Of a stretch of 64,000 nt of DNA, positions 33,792 to 45,842 are shown piece after piece. Below the pieces are notes generated by a model. That model saw only the letters and a list, made by a program, of their open reading frames with translations, had not been told where the DNA came from and did not search any database. Each line of letters starts with the position of its first letter. Within the stretch, counting starts at the first letter, position 1. Made by a program: the position numbers and the translations under genes. This stretch comes from Ulva prolifera (lineage: Eukaryota; Chlorophyta; Ulvophyceae; Ulvales; Ulvaceae): positions 701,481 to 765,480 of the forward strand of contig CM041203.1 in NCBI GenBank assembly GCA_023078555.1, given 5' to 3'.

Positions 33792-36700
33792 TCAGTCAGA
33801 TGGCTTTACCTTCCGGACGCCGACATGACCGGGTCTCAGAGGCCTGCCAGTCTCACTGGCTCGACTGCCATCCCTGGTCCCAAGCACTTGCACCGCAGCT
33901 GTGCTCTGCAACATCTCTTCTACACGGGATCGGCGACTCAAAGGCGCCAGTTCCTCCATATGCTCACCCAAACGATGCGAAATCACTCGCCCCACGTGAT
34001 CTGGCATCAGGTCATGACGTGTCAGGATCCCCAGTGGTGGACACTGGATGTCTGGCATCACACAGAGATGCCTCAGACCCAGCCCTCTAAATAATTCATG
34101 CGTCTGCCGTGCATTCGTGGAGCTGTGCACAACGTAGGACGCTGGATTCAGGTATGGGCCGAGGTCGATGTACATCCCGAGGGCATGCGCGCTGAGTAGC
34201 GGGATCACATCCTCAATCGTTGGCGACTCCGTCGAAACATTCTTGTCAAAATCTGTAATATCATACATGAATGCGATCCTCTGCGAGTTGTGCGTCACAG
34301 CCGGAAAGTGCTGGAATGCCCGTCCGGAACGCAGCAGCACGAGCAGGTGGTGCCGCAGCACGACTCCCAGCAGCTTCCCGTGAGTCTCCCCCTCAGCCGA
34401 TTCATGTGCGGCCGTGGACCCACCGTTCTCCACGTCCAACGCAGCCGCCGAAACGCCCCCGGCCGTGTTCTCCAATACTGGGAAGCCGTTGTGGCCACAT
34501 GAGCGCAGGGTCTCCACGAGCCGGTCGATGCGGACAAGCCGCGGCAGTGTCACTGGGTCGCCCCCCTCCCGCACGAGGTCCCCTGCCGTGCAGTGCCGCA
34601 GCGATGCGTCTGCCTGGGACCGCAGCATTGGGAACCCCTTTTTCTCGAGCTGCATAGCATACATGCCGGGAATGCCGGTGCCGTCACCGACAGCCTTTGC
34701 GACAACGAGCACCAGCATCATCAGTGGCAGCAAGCTGAGCTGGTTCGTAAGCTCGAGCAGCATGACGCAGACAGACACGACGAGGCGCATGGAGCCGGCC
34801 ATGAATGAAGCGGAGCCGAGGAGTGCGTATGTGCCCTCGTCAACGGCCGAGCCCGGGTGCAGCCACCGCACAAAGACACCGACCATGCGGCCATAAGACG
34901 CGCCGACGAGTATGCTCGGCACAAACAACCCTGCATATTTGCAGGACTGTTCGAACGTCCGTGGGCCGTCAGCGCCATGGGTGATTCAGGTCAGGCACCC
35001 TGGACTGAACGGCTATATGCAAATCGCGAGGACACAAGACGATTGGGGCCGCACAGAACCGGTTGGCAGGCATGCTGCAAGAGTATTCATGACTGTGTTG
35101 GGAAGATGCATGCAGCTGCAGCGGTAATCGTGGATCAGCGCCTGGCATAAGCTGGCTGGTGAATTTGACAGGAGGGTCTGCGTGGCTGGAGGCCAGCGCT
35201 TGACCGCCGGTGAAGCAAAATGCGGCAGTATGGGGCACACCTGCAGGCACTGCGATGCCGTAGGTGATGATCATCAGGACGTAAAAGGACGCGAAGAAAA
35301 GCAGCAGTGCTTGCATGGAGTACTCATGGGGGGTCCCCGCGGAGAACAGGTTCCGGATTGCGTCGTCCTGGGTATTGAAAAATAGGGTCGCCAGATCATT
35401 GTACTGGTTTTCCCCACAGCCAAAGCTAACGAAATTTCCTGAATGCACATGCTCAGGGCGCGGGCAAAGAGCATCAGGCGGGCACTCCTGCACGAGCAGC
35501 GCACTCAATTGAGCACATTGTAGGCTACAATGCCACTGACGGCTCCATGATATTTCCACTCAAAAACCCTTAATATTGAATGCTCCACAATGTGCAGGGC
35601 ACATCGAAAAGTCTTGTGAGGGCTGGAGCTTTCATGCATGGAACATGCATGGGCCAGCAGATTCCGTGCGTGGTAGAGCATGAGACAGCGAGGCCCGGAA
35701 TGCACACACGCTTACCAACACAGACGTTCTACACCCTGCATGAATTGAGACAGGAGTTATCTTGTTACTTGCACTGGATGGAGATGCGACAAGTCACGCA
35801 CCGTGCAGCTCATGCAGAGTGGGAGCACCAGCGTCACTGTCGCTGAAATCACTGAAACCACCGCCGCAACAATGAAGCGCCCTTGAACGGTCTTGCTGTA
35901 TGACTTGCGCCATTCATTGACCTTCTTATTCAAGAGATTGAAGAGTGATCCCAGAAGGCCGCCCAGGATCCCGACCAAGAGCATCGGGAACAGCTCGTAA
36001 ATCTCATAATTTTGCTGCACTTTCAGTACCATTTAGCAGCTTCTAGATCATTGCAGGAGCTGTAGTGGCTCGTGAAGGGCTTGGCAGATGTGTGTGTCCT
36101 CACCATGTGGGCCTGGGATAATGCTTCAATTGAGCGACAAGCAAGACAGGGTATGAACAGGCCACGAGCGAGGGGGCACTCACAACAATTGTGCACACAT
36201 AAAGTTTGGCAGCAGAGAGTGTGTGATAACCCGCAAGCTGATACAGGTTGTTCCCCACGTGACGTTCGGGCACACCTGGGCATCTTGCTCAGCGATGTGG
36301 AAAATGATTGCCTCGCCATCACCAAAGAAGCCACAGCCACCCTGGTTGCAGATACGCATGATCATTCTGATCGTTATGCTGACGATTGCAGTGGTGAAAA
36401 AACACGTCAATAGCAGCTGCTCACTCCAGCTGGAGTTCAGCTGCTCGAGAGCAAACAGCAGCCCACCGACGGGAGCTCGAAATGCAGCTGCAACACCCGC
36501 CGCGGCTCCACAAGTCACAAAGTTTCGCCGCTCGGTGTCATTTTTGAAGCGCTTCAACCACTTGAGATTGGGGTGATGATCCCATGTACCACCCTGCACT
36601 CCAGCATGCATATCAGACAGTTGTCCCTGTCTCATGAGCCATACCATGCAAAGGGATCCATGACTTTACTGCAGTTGAGGATTGCTGAAGCGCACCTGGG

Positions 36701-37250
36701 ATAGCAGTGATGCGAATGCTGCACCGATGTGTACAAAAGGCCCCTCCTTCCCAATGGCCAGCCCTCCCCCGACCGATCCAAGACTACCCAGAATCTTGGC
36801 AACAAGAGTGCGAAACAGAAATGTCCCCGGCACATCTACGCCATTGAGGTAAGCGATGACCTCGGGTATGCCGGAACCCTCTGCAGCAGAGCTGATGTAA
36901 ACGCAGCAGCAGACTGCCATCAGGCATAAGCCTGTCTGCACTCCGGCGAGTACCACCCATGCCAAGAGATACGAATGCTTGGCAGCCTGGAACGCAAGCC
37001 AGAACTTGGTGCCACTCACATTTTCGACCCCAAAGTTGACACCAAAAGCTGTGAAAGCAATGGAGAGCCCAAGCAGAGTGCAGATTCCAAACTTGACCGC
37101 TCTATAGATAAGCGGGTCTGCGGCAGACTTTAGTGCTTCATATGCTCTGAAGACTGTACTGTCGCAGAATCCATAGTCAAGGGACTCAAACTTTGAATGC
37201 CCTCCAGGCGCATGTGCCCCCCCGTTCTCTGCACCAGCCCGCCTGTGCAT
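33792..37250 (-). CDS. CLC-family chloride channel/transporter with CBS domains
   Basis: The likely ATG is at 37250 (MHRRAGAENGGAHAPGG), followed by SKFESLDYGFCDSTVF. CLC signatures occur in order: GSGIPEVIAYLNGVDVP (selectivity Ser present), GGGLAIGKEGPFVHIGA (gating Glu present), APVGGLLFALEQLNSSW, and YGIAVPAGV/FVPSILVGASYGRMVG. The C-terminal cytosolic exon (34928-33792) holds two CBS-domain halves (LRHCTAGDLVREG and SSTNARQTHELFRGLGLRHL). Ser in GSGIP favours chloride over nitrate, in contrast to AtCLCa (Pro). In proton-coupled CLC exchangers the second Glu of ALEE is the internal proton acceptor; here it is Gln (GAG CAG), which suggests channel-like or uncoupled behaviour. The membrane is not specified by the sequence. 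Introns separate the transmembrane exons at about 36650, 36180, 35750 and 35220-34930. Confidence 0.93.
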
Positions 37251-38644
37251 CTGCAGCAACACAGACTGGTAAGGCTGCAATCAAGAACCGAAACACAGCC
37301 ATTGTGGCAGGATGGGTATGGATGGGTCTGGACCCAAGTTCTGGAGTCCTGCAAATGCGTTCTCCGACGAATTTTCCGGGCACGAATAGTTACGACGAAG
37401 CTATGCCACAGCCACAGTAGCTCGATGTCCGTGCGCAACGTGGCGTATGTTGCCCTGAAGCTTGCTCACGGCAAGCAACGACACATGTACGACACATGCA
37501 CTCATGATGGACATACCAGGTAAAACTCAACACATCGGGCAGGCTCAGCTACAGGTTCACAGCTCAGCAACTGCGTTCACGTTCATCCGCGGCGCGATAG
37601 GACACACCTGGACGGGATGGATGCTTCGTGTCGCATGCAAGACGCAAGGCTAGTGCGGACTACTACATGGTACGAGAATGATCATACAGCCCACGACACT
37701 GCTGAACATTGCTTATATCCATGCAAAGCTCACGTGGGCTGTAGAGGGCCGGTCAAGCAGAGAATGCCATCGCTCGTGGCATTCGACTACAGCGCGGCAC
37801 ATGTCGTACACAAGTAGCACATAAAGATTGGGTCATGCGTGCTTCAGCATGCATTACAGGGGCTATTGTACATGTCGTGAAGAGGTGGGTGTGCATGGCA
37901 GTATATGTTCATAGTGGACGTTCTGGCAACTGAAGTGGTGTAGGGGGCGACCGGCTTGCCAGCGCAACGGAGTACCGAGCAGATGATCAATGTCGACAGG
38001 GAAGGCTGATGCCATCCGGCAGCATAGGTCATAGTAGATTATTGCCTGGACGAAGAGCTAGTGATTAGCCTGACGAACTGATCAATAAGCACCGCCACCA
38101 ACCAAGGCCTCGCGGCGGACTGCGGCCGACGAAGAACTACTCCAGTGCCGTCTTTCAGCGAGCGACACCCCTGAAGCAACTTAAAATCACCATTGCAGTG
38201 ATATTGCTGACCTTGGCATTAAGACGGCTGGACCTACCCGTCGGGGCGGTTTAAATTCTCTGCGCAAACGTAGCCACTGGACAAGCAAGCCGGGGCGGAG
38301 CACATACGAGGCACACAATATCGAACTTATAAGGCATTGTTAGGACATTATGGTGCTGCACTGTTCAGCTGCTTGATCCTCATGGCGGGCTGTGCGCACA
38401 GCCTTTCCTGATGTGGGGCTGTGTACACAGCCCGTCCTCATGTGTCAGCCCTACAGACCCAACAGCAAGGCATGGTCAGAATCATAGCAGTGAATGTGAC
38501 CGGTTTGAAACATTCTGTGGACGCGACTTGCAGCCCTTTGTGCCTGTGGTGACATGTTGCTATTCAAGCAGGTGTCACAACACGAGCGGCTCACATATTA
38601 TGCATAATGGAAGTTGCTTTCATCGCCGTGTCATAGATGTGCAG
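37251..38644. other. Intergenic; may hold 5' exons of the Nopp140-like gene
   Basis: No recognisable protein in any frame. Both the CLC gene (minus) and the Nopp140-like gene (plus) run away from this region, so it should contain both promoters. An N-terminal LisH-type exon of the latter may be hidden here but I could not find it. Confidence 0.35.
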
Positions 38645-39883
38645 GCAAAGAAGAGCAAGCCCGAGTCGGAGCAGCATGCTGTAGATGGTGATCTTGAGAA
38701 CAAGAAACGCAAAAAAAAATCCAGCGACAAAGAGAAGGTATGGATTCTACGGCCCACAACAGCTAGACATGGGTTCCTGGCGCATGAAGTGTTAACAGTC
38801 CTTTGATGGCATGGTGCATCGTGTTCGGTGGTCTGGACTGTGGACGTAGTAGCGCAGCAATCTGGCATCCCCATGCATCGAATTGTCATGCATGTACGAA
38901 CACCCTGACCTTTTCAGTCACTGGCGTCTGTGCGATTTGAACAACACATGAGAAGAGCTTGCGTGTAGGATACAGTAAAAAAATCGGGCTCAAAGAAGGC
39001 TGAAAAACCGAAGAAGCGGAAACGCGAAGAGTCAGTTGATGCACCTGTCACGCCAGACACCACAGACGAAGCTGCAAAGCAGGTAGCAAAGAAACAAAAG
39101 AAGAAGAAGAACAAGTCAAAGAAAGGTGAGCAGGAAACCGGGGGGGAACCTGCAGTGACAGATGCCGCTGATGCTGCCGAGGCACCAAACTCATGCGAGG
39201 CGGACGGTGCCAGTGAAGAGCCCCCCAAGAAGAAAAAGAAGAAAAAGACAAAATCTGCGCCCACGGATCCATCTGATGATGTGATAGACAAGTCCAAGAA
39301 GGGTGAGAAAAATATCAAGAAGATAAAATCCAGGGGCGTGGCTGAGAAGGACATGCCGGATGGCCACGAGACGGGTGCCACAGATGATGTTCCAGAGGCA
39401 CAAAACCCGACCCCTGCAGCCACAAAGCCGCACCAACTCAATGGCAATCATGCTGTGGCAGAGAATGGGAGTGGTACGGCTCCAGCTTCAGAATCTGCGG
39501 GGGGGGTTCGTGCAGAACTGCCATTGTCCTTGGTCTCCGGGCTCACGCATAGTCACTGCATAGATAGAGCTGGAGGAACTGAGGTAGCCAGGGATTTGAT
39601 CAGCGTTCTGCATACAGGAACCCCTCAAGACGAGCCAAAGGGGGTGAAAAACTCCTTCAGACGGGTCAAGTCAGAAGAATGGATTGGCAAACGGGGAAGC
39701 ATGGACAATACCTACGAAGGCACTTTCGGAGCTGGTGGTTGGGGGTTCAAGGCACAACAGGTGCTGGGGCAAGTCCGAGGTAAAGACTTTCGCCACGAGA
39801 AGACAAAGAAAAAGCGAGGGTCTTACATGGGTGGGAAGATCGATTCCACAGCAAGATTTTCTTTCAAGTACGACAGTGATTGA
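38645..39883 (+). CDS. Nopp140/SRP40-like nucleolar protein (5' end unresolved)
   Basis: Exon 38645-38737 (AKKSKPESEQ to DKEK) joins exon 38967-39883 in phase (DTVKKSGSKKAEKPKKRKRE). The body alternates Lys-rich runs (KKQKKKKNKSKKG, PPKKKKKKKTK) with acidic/Ala/Ser stretches, as in Nopp140. The last 70 residues are the SRP40 C-terminal domain: FRRVKSEEWIGKRG, AGGWGFKAQQVLGQVRGKDF, RHEKTKKKRGSYMGG and a terminal FKYDSD. Family members are nucleolar chaperones for box C/D and H/ACA snoRNPs. The LisH-containing N-terminus is expected upstream of 38645 but not found, so this is a partial model, shorter than animal Nopp140. Confidence 0.82.
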
Positions 39884-40181
39884 GGGTAGCAATATAATAA
39901 ACGGCCATGTAAGGACCAGGGAGTGGTGCACGCAACATCGCTACAAATAGCACTTACCCTGAAGGGCACAGTAGCCCAGAGGCGACGTTGGAGGAGCTAG
40001 AACGCGCTCCAGCCTTGCTTTCTGTTTCTCCGATATGCACACAAGCGATGTATGGCGCTCATTCGGCCTTGCAGAAAGCCACAACGCTGCGTCGGCTGCA
40101 TAAACTGTGCTCAGCTGCAGCTGTGCCACCAGCAGCGGGACATGACCAGTCGATACAGACTGCCGAGTAGACCCATCTGTA

Positions 40182-42476
40182 TCATCTGACAGGCACAGCC
40201 CATCCATGAGGGTCATTCGCTTGCATGGACTGGATGCTGGTCAGCTGTTTGTACACCTTGCTGGTGACGGGGCCAACCTTGCCTCCGCAGAACTGTGTTT
40301 TGGATCCTGCACAAGCTTGCCTTTATCCCTGTGTTCGAGCTAGAATGGCGTCTCTGTTACTCGCAGTCGCACATGCATGTGATACCGCACGTCGTTTCAT
40401 ACCTTGATGTGTCAGGCTGCCCACACTGGAGATGACGACTGCGGTACCAGTGGTAAAGACCTCGTCAGATTCCAGCGCCTCATCGACAGTGACATCCTCG
40501 TCTTTCACGGTGTAACCCATGTCCTGAAGCAGCGTGATGACACTCCTGCGGGTGACGCCTGCAGCCCAGGAAAATCATGGCTCACAGGAGCGCCACAATG
40601 AGAGCGTTGCACACACATGATACGATGTGAACGAAAGGGCCTTGGCTGCAACTCAAGCATGGCCCCAAGCTTTGGTGGACTGGACACTGCTCGCCTCAAT
40701 GGCGGATACGATACGATGTGAGGTTGCACAGTGATGGCATTGTCGTGGCACAAACGATCACATATGTCAAGCAATGTCACTGTGCTCAAACACAACGGTC
40801 GGGCCACGAGATAGGTACAGTGTTAGTTTTGAAAGGATCAAAGTCGCACCTGGCAGGATTGTGCCCTTTAGAGGCGGCGTCTTGACTACGTCACCTTTCA
40901 CTGTGAAGATGTTGCACGAAGAAACCTCCTCTAAGCATGTGTTTGTCTGCGCATCCAAGTACACCACATCAGCAAAGCCTTGCTTCTTTGCCTTAAGCTG
41001 AATCAGCAACACAGGCGAGTAGTTGCCTGCACACTTGGTGCTGCCCATCCCCCCCGGTGCTGCTCGGTGAAATTGCGTCTCCACCAGCAGATCGATTGGC
41101 TGCATCTGACCACCCTGCAATGGATAAGGGTGTGATACATCAGGAACCCACAAGCGTGGGCGTCCAAGCAGGTGCCCTCCACTTGCGTCGGTGAACCTGT
41201 CTCGTAAAGTGCCCTAGTGGAACACAGATCACACGCACTGGAACGCAAACCAGCAGACTCGATAGATTATCTGCTAATGTAAATTAGCACTCAACATGCC
41301 CGAAGAATCTTATGCATGCATTGTGGCAGGTGCATTATATGCGTGATCTGTAACAGACTTGACTTCCACCCCTGCATGAGGAACGTTGCCCGCACCTTGA
41401 AGTACGAGCCGACGGCAGTGCCAAATACAGTGAACATGTACTCAGAGCTGGGTCCAAGTCCAATGATGGAGCCGGTTCCAAGAAGCAGTGGTCTCAAGTA
41501 CAATGATCCCTTGCCCAGAGGTGGGACCATCTCTGCGTTCTCACGAACCGCTCCCATGACCCCTTCCAAAAACAGATTCTCCGGAGGTGCGACCATCGAC
41601 ATACGTGCTGCACCCTCTCGCATGCGCTCCGCATTACATTTTGGACGAAAGAGCACTATCTCACCGTCTGGAGTGCGCTGCGCCTTCATGCCTTCAAATA
41701 GAGCCTGACCATAGTTTAGTACCTACACAGGTGAATTGTGAGGGACTTGTGCCGGGCATTGCTAATTGAAATTTGACATGTCTCATGATCAGACCCACAG
41801 GTCCCATAACGCTAATAAGAACACAAATTAAGAGTGTAAGTTTGTATGCATGTTACACAGCCATAGCCATTTCAACATTGACAACTCCAATATCCGGGAC
41901 ATACAGAGTGCTGCAGATCCAATTCATCTCAGGCGGTCACAGCATACCTGCGCCGCTGGATCCATTGTAAGTGGTCCATAAGGCTGCATTTTTCCGCTGG
42001 ACCATCCGGTGGAAGCGCTATACTTAGCCAGGAACATGTTCTGCACGATGAGTGTACTTGGTGAGTCAGCATGGGGGCAACAGGAAGACACTCGGAACAC
42101 GTCGCATCGCGCAAAAACAACCACGGAGACGACTAGCAGCAAAATATCTTACCGACGCAACATTCTCGATGCCGAAGCCGAGGTTGTCCCAGTCCACACC
42201 TTCCTTTGGCCTGCATCAAGTGTGCCTTTGCAAACGGCCAAGCAGCGCGACGAACAGTCAATCACTGGCCATCAGAGCACACACTATCAGCTCTTATTGC
42301 GAAATAGTAAATGCCGGATCGCACTCTCCAAGCACTGATGCAGTCTCAGCTGCCTTTGAGCGTGCCAGTCGTCTGCTGCAAGAATATACGCTGTCACCAA
42401 GCTGCCCGAAGGAATTGAAACACAAATTCTGGCATGATCTTACTGAAACATGCAGCCTGGCAGCCTGATGTGCCAT
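40182..42476 (-). CDS. BCAT: Branched-chain amino acid aminotransferase (organellar)
   Basis: The minus-strand ATG at 42476 starts MAHQAARLHVSVRSCQNLCF, an organelle-type presequence. Following exons encode VDWDNLGFGIENVAS (about 42210-42150), NMFLAKYSASTGWSSGKMQP (42050-41950), YGQALFEGMKAQRTPDGEIV to SEYMFTVFGTAVGSYFK (41720-41395), FHRAAPGGMGSTKCAGNYSP with the PLP lysine in TKCAGNY, EEVSSCNIFTVKG, PPLKGTILPG/VTRRSVITLL, VDEALESDEVFTTGTAVVIS, and a last exon ending GPVTSKVYKQLTSIQ and WAVPVR at 40182. Fold-type IV PLP enzyme; it interconverts Leu/Ile/Val and their 2-oxoacids. Whether it is plastid or mitochondrial cannot be told. A dispersed short repeat sits in the intron at about 41837-41900. 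Confidence 0.93.
41837..41900 (-). repeat. Dispersed short element, copy B (in BCAT intron)
   Basis: On the minus strand: GTCCCGGATATTGGAGTTGT, CAATGTTGAAATGGCTATGG, then a GTAACATGCATACAAACTTAC-like tail. It matches copies A and C across the shared core. It lies in the same orientation as the host gene. Confidence 0.7.
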
Positions 42477-43197
42477 GGCTGTCGCTGCACCTGCAGGAGT
42501 TAAGGTAGCAACACAAACACAAAAGATACATTGAACTCTGACGCGACGGCTTGATACGTGTATTGTGACCTCCTTATGCCACATCACAATGCCCTTTGGC
42601 ATTCTGTGCGCTGGCATCGCGCCGGATGCGCTTCTACGGCATGCAACACGCAGCAGCGTATGCACCTGTTATCCACGATCGGGCGAGACGGAACGCAGCG
42701 CCCGTTTCTATATGCAATCACTGAATTGCATTTGCTAGAAGTCGCCGTGCTGGCCATGCCGGGGGGGCATCTCAGAAGTGGCATTTTGCAAACTGGTTGC
42801 CGGCGGTCCCTCTGCCACTGCACTTCAGATCGGCTGCATGAAATTCTTCAAAGAGCCGGAAAGCTGCTGTAAGGAAATCTCAATGTTTCGGCAAACTGCT
42901 GTGCCACTTTGTTTGCCGGATTCTTGCTTCTGCGAGTCGTGCTCTCCGCGTGGCGACGCGCAGGCGCCAGGATGATGGCCACGCGAATTCACCCAGTATT
43001 CACGCTGTGCGGAATGAACCCGGCCTGGGCGACGTATTACATGTACGCATCTTGAGTATGACTACCAGTGACACAATATAAGCTGTAATTTGTTTCACAC
43101 GGGATTTGGTGCCCGGCAGCATTACGTCTCGTCGCTTATAGGTCTAGATAGGCGGAGCTTCTCCATGCTGAGGAATTGATACGTGCAGTACAACGCT
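42477..43197. other. Divergent promoter region of BCAT and FTSHI3-like genes
   Basis: About 720 bp between divergent start codons. No conserved frames; no defined regulatory site seen. Confidence 0.4.
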
Positions 43198-45541
43198 ATG
43201 TCGTGTATGCTGACGACCCATGTCGCCGCTCGGCGGCATAGCTGTGCGCAAACTTCAACACACCCATCTCCATTTTTGCATCATCAACGGCGTCGGCGTG
43301 ATATATCAGTGTCATCGGACGCAAAAGGTAAAGGCAAGAGTATCCAGAAGCCTGATGCGGACCCTGCCCCCAGCCGTGACAATGGCGGGCAACAGTTGGG
43401 ACCACAAGCCTCAGACCCACCAGAGGAATCTGGCAACGAAAGGCCACCGGATCAACGACCAATGCTCGTGCGGATCATCATGTCAGTTTTCCGAAGTTTC
43501 TGGCAGTCTTTGGGGAGGGTTTGGGAAGTGTTGCCGGGATCAAAGGCGTTCCGCCTGGGCTTCTGTTTGTTCGTGCTGGCGCTCTATAATGTGCGAAATC
43601 GATTCCTCGAACATTTGTTCTCTTTATGTGGTAGATATATCTACCTGGTGGTCGATGAGCGACATCGCGGGTCATTACGTGCACTACTGACGCTACATAT
43701 TGCAATGCCACACACCGCTCCAACTGCGAATCGTGTTGCAGACCATGCGCGGACCCAGTGGAGCATCAGCTGCAGCACCTGTGGAAGTCTTATACTCCCA
43801 ATTCGTTCAGCTAGCGAAGGCGAAGGTCATCCACTCAGCTCTGGTTGATGACCAGAGCTCTGTGCTATACTTCTCCATTGATCAGGCTAAGTTGCGGCAC
43901 CATGCCACTAGTAAGAAGCGCTGGTGGAGACAAAACGACTCGTCACAGACATCTGTGACGACCAAGAGTCCCACCGGCTTCCGATCATTCTCCACACGAC
44001 TAGTGGACAAGGACACGTCATATGTCCAGGTCCTTATTGATAGCGGTGTACCGTTCGGAGTCAAAAAGCAGACTCTTGAGGGGGCAATATCCAAGTTGGC
44101 TGGGGCTTTTCTCGCATTGTGGATTCCATTGATCCCTTTCTTCTTTCTTTTCAAGCGTGTCATGGACTCGCAATCAGGAAAGTCGAAGAAAACAAAGCAG
44201 AACTACGAACCTCCTGACACGACATTTGACGACGTAGCTGGCGTAGATGTCGTCAAGGCTGAGCTGCAGGAAGCCGTGCAGTGCCTGCGTGATCCAGCTC
44301 GCTTTGAGAAGTTGAATGCACAGATGCCCAGTGGCGTGCTCCTCACTGGACCACCAGGAACAGGTTAGCTACAAAAATATGGCTCGCTGGCTTGGATTCA
44401 TACCTCATGCCTGCTCCATGCCGCTGGTGTTTGTCGATGTGCCAACCCTTGATGGTGTGCATCTCATGTTCTGGCTGCTGTGCAGGTAAGACACTACTGG
44501 CCAGGGCCGTTGCGGGAGAGGCAGGCGTTCCGTTCTTTGCAGTTTCTGCATCAGAATTTGTGGAGATGTTTGTTGGTCGAGGTGCTGCTCGTATACGCGA
44601 GCTGTTTGCACAAGCCCGAAAGGCGTCTCCAGCAGTTGTGTTCATTGACGAACTGGATGCTGTTGGGGGCAAGCGGGGCTTAGGGGTTAACGATGAACGC
44701 GATCAAACCCTTAATCAGCTCTTGACTGAACTGGACGGCTTTGAGAAACGACCCTCGGTGCGCTGCCTAGCCATATGTTTTATGATCATTCATGCACTGG
44801 TTGGCTCAGCTGCATATGTGCATATCACTTGCAAGGCTGATGAATCCGTCGCCATCACTCTGAAGCGATGTGTGTCGGCCACTGCCTTGTGAAGGTCCAC
44901 AGAAGAATAACCAGGTGTACAATTAAGGGTTGTCCATGGGCACTGCAAAAGTGACTTACCCTGTGCAACATGTCCGTGTCCGTACATAGCTTGGCAGTGT
45001 TGCAGTTTGTCGTAGCTGTTCAGCGCAAAAGGTGTTTGGGGTTCAATCATGAATTCAGCTAGGAAGCAGCAATTCTATTCCACCTGCAGTTGTGATGATC
45101 CCACTTGCGCTGCAGATTCTGTTGTTGGCTGCAACGAACAGGCCTGAGGTGCTGGACCAGGCTTTGTTACGGCCAGGTCGTATCTCAAGACGAATTGTTG
45201 TGCCTCTCCCAGATGAAGCTGGCCGGCAGTCGATCCTTCGAGTACACTTGCGGGGAGTGCCCATGGAGGACGATGAAGCGATGGAGCAGGCCATTGGCCA
45301 TCTCGCTGCCATCACTCCTGGATTTTCTGGCGCTGAGCTGTTCAACGTGGTCAACGAGGGAGCCTTGCTGACTGCAAGGCGCAGTGGCGAGCACGTGCGG
45401 TTGACGGATCTTGTCATGGGTGTGCAGAGGACCCGTGACGGCGTCAATGGACGCCCGCCAGTATTCTCAGCTGCAGCAGAGAGGCTGGCAGGGCTTCTGA
45501 AAGGGAAGAATGAACCAGTCAGGGCGAGTCCTATGTTCTGA
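43198..45541 (+). CDS. FtsH-like AAA ATPase lacking the protease domain (FTSHI3-like, plastid)
   Basis: The first ATG is at 43198; the N-terminus ([20 protein letters not shown]) is a plausible plastid transit peptide. One hydrophobic segment lies near [14 protein letters not shown] and another at [19 protein letters not shown]. The AAA module follows: [18 protein letters not shown], Walker [44 protein letters not shown], Walker [35 protein letters not shown], then [20 protein letters not shown] and the lid [19 protein letters not shown]. The protein stops about 35 residues after the lid, with no HExxH zinc-protease domain. This truncation and sequence match plant FTSHI3, a catalytically inactive plastid envelope member. 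Active-protease FtsH is excluded unless a further exon was missed; the in-frame stop at 45541 argues against it. Confidence 0.9.
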
Positions 45542-45842
45542 TGGGTACCATCGATAGAAACACCTGGTTGTCGAAGATGACGTATCAGGAGCAGAGTGAC
45601 CATTTATGTAGGCAACGAGGTGACTCTCGTCTGACCCGGGTAACGCATTAATTGATTAAGATGTGTGTCAATCATGCAATGAGTTGTTTTCAATGCAATT
45701 TTTTAATCTATTTCGATTAGGCACAGCACTGGTCAGGTGGTGGGCACATTATACAGTAACGCAAACATTGCAACATCAAGGTCAACTAGGGAACCATGTG
45801 GGCTTCCACTCACCATGTAACACTCTGGAGCACGGCACATGT

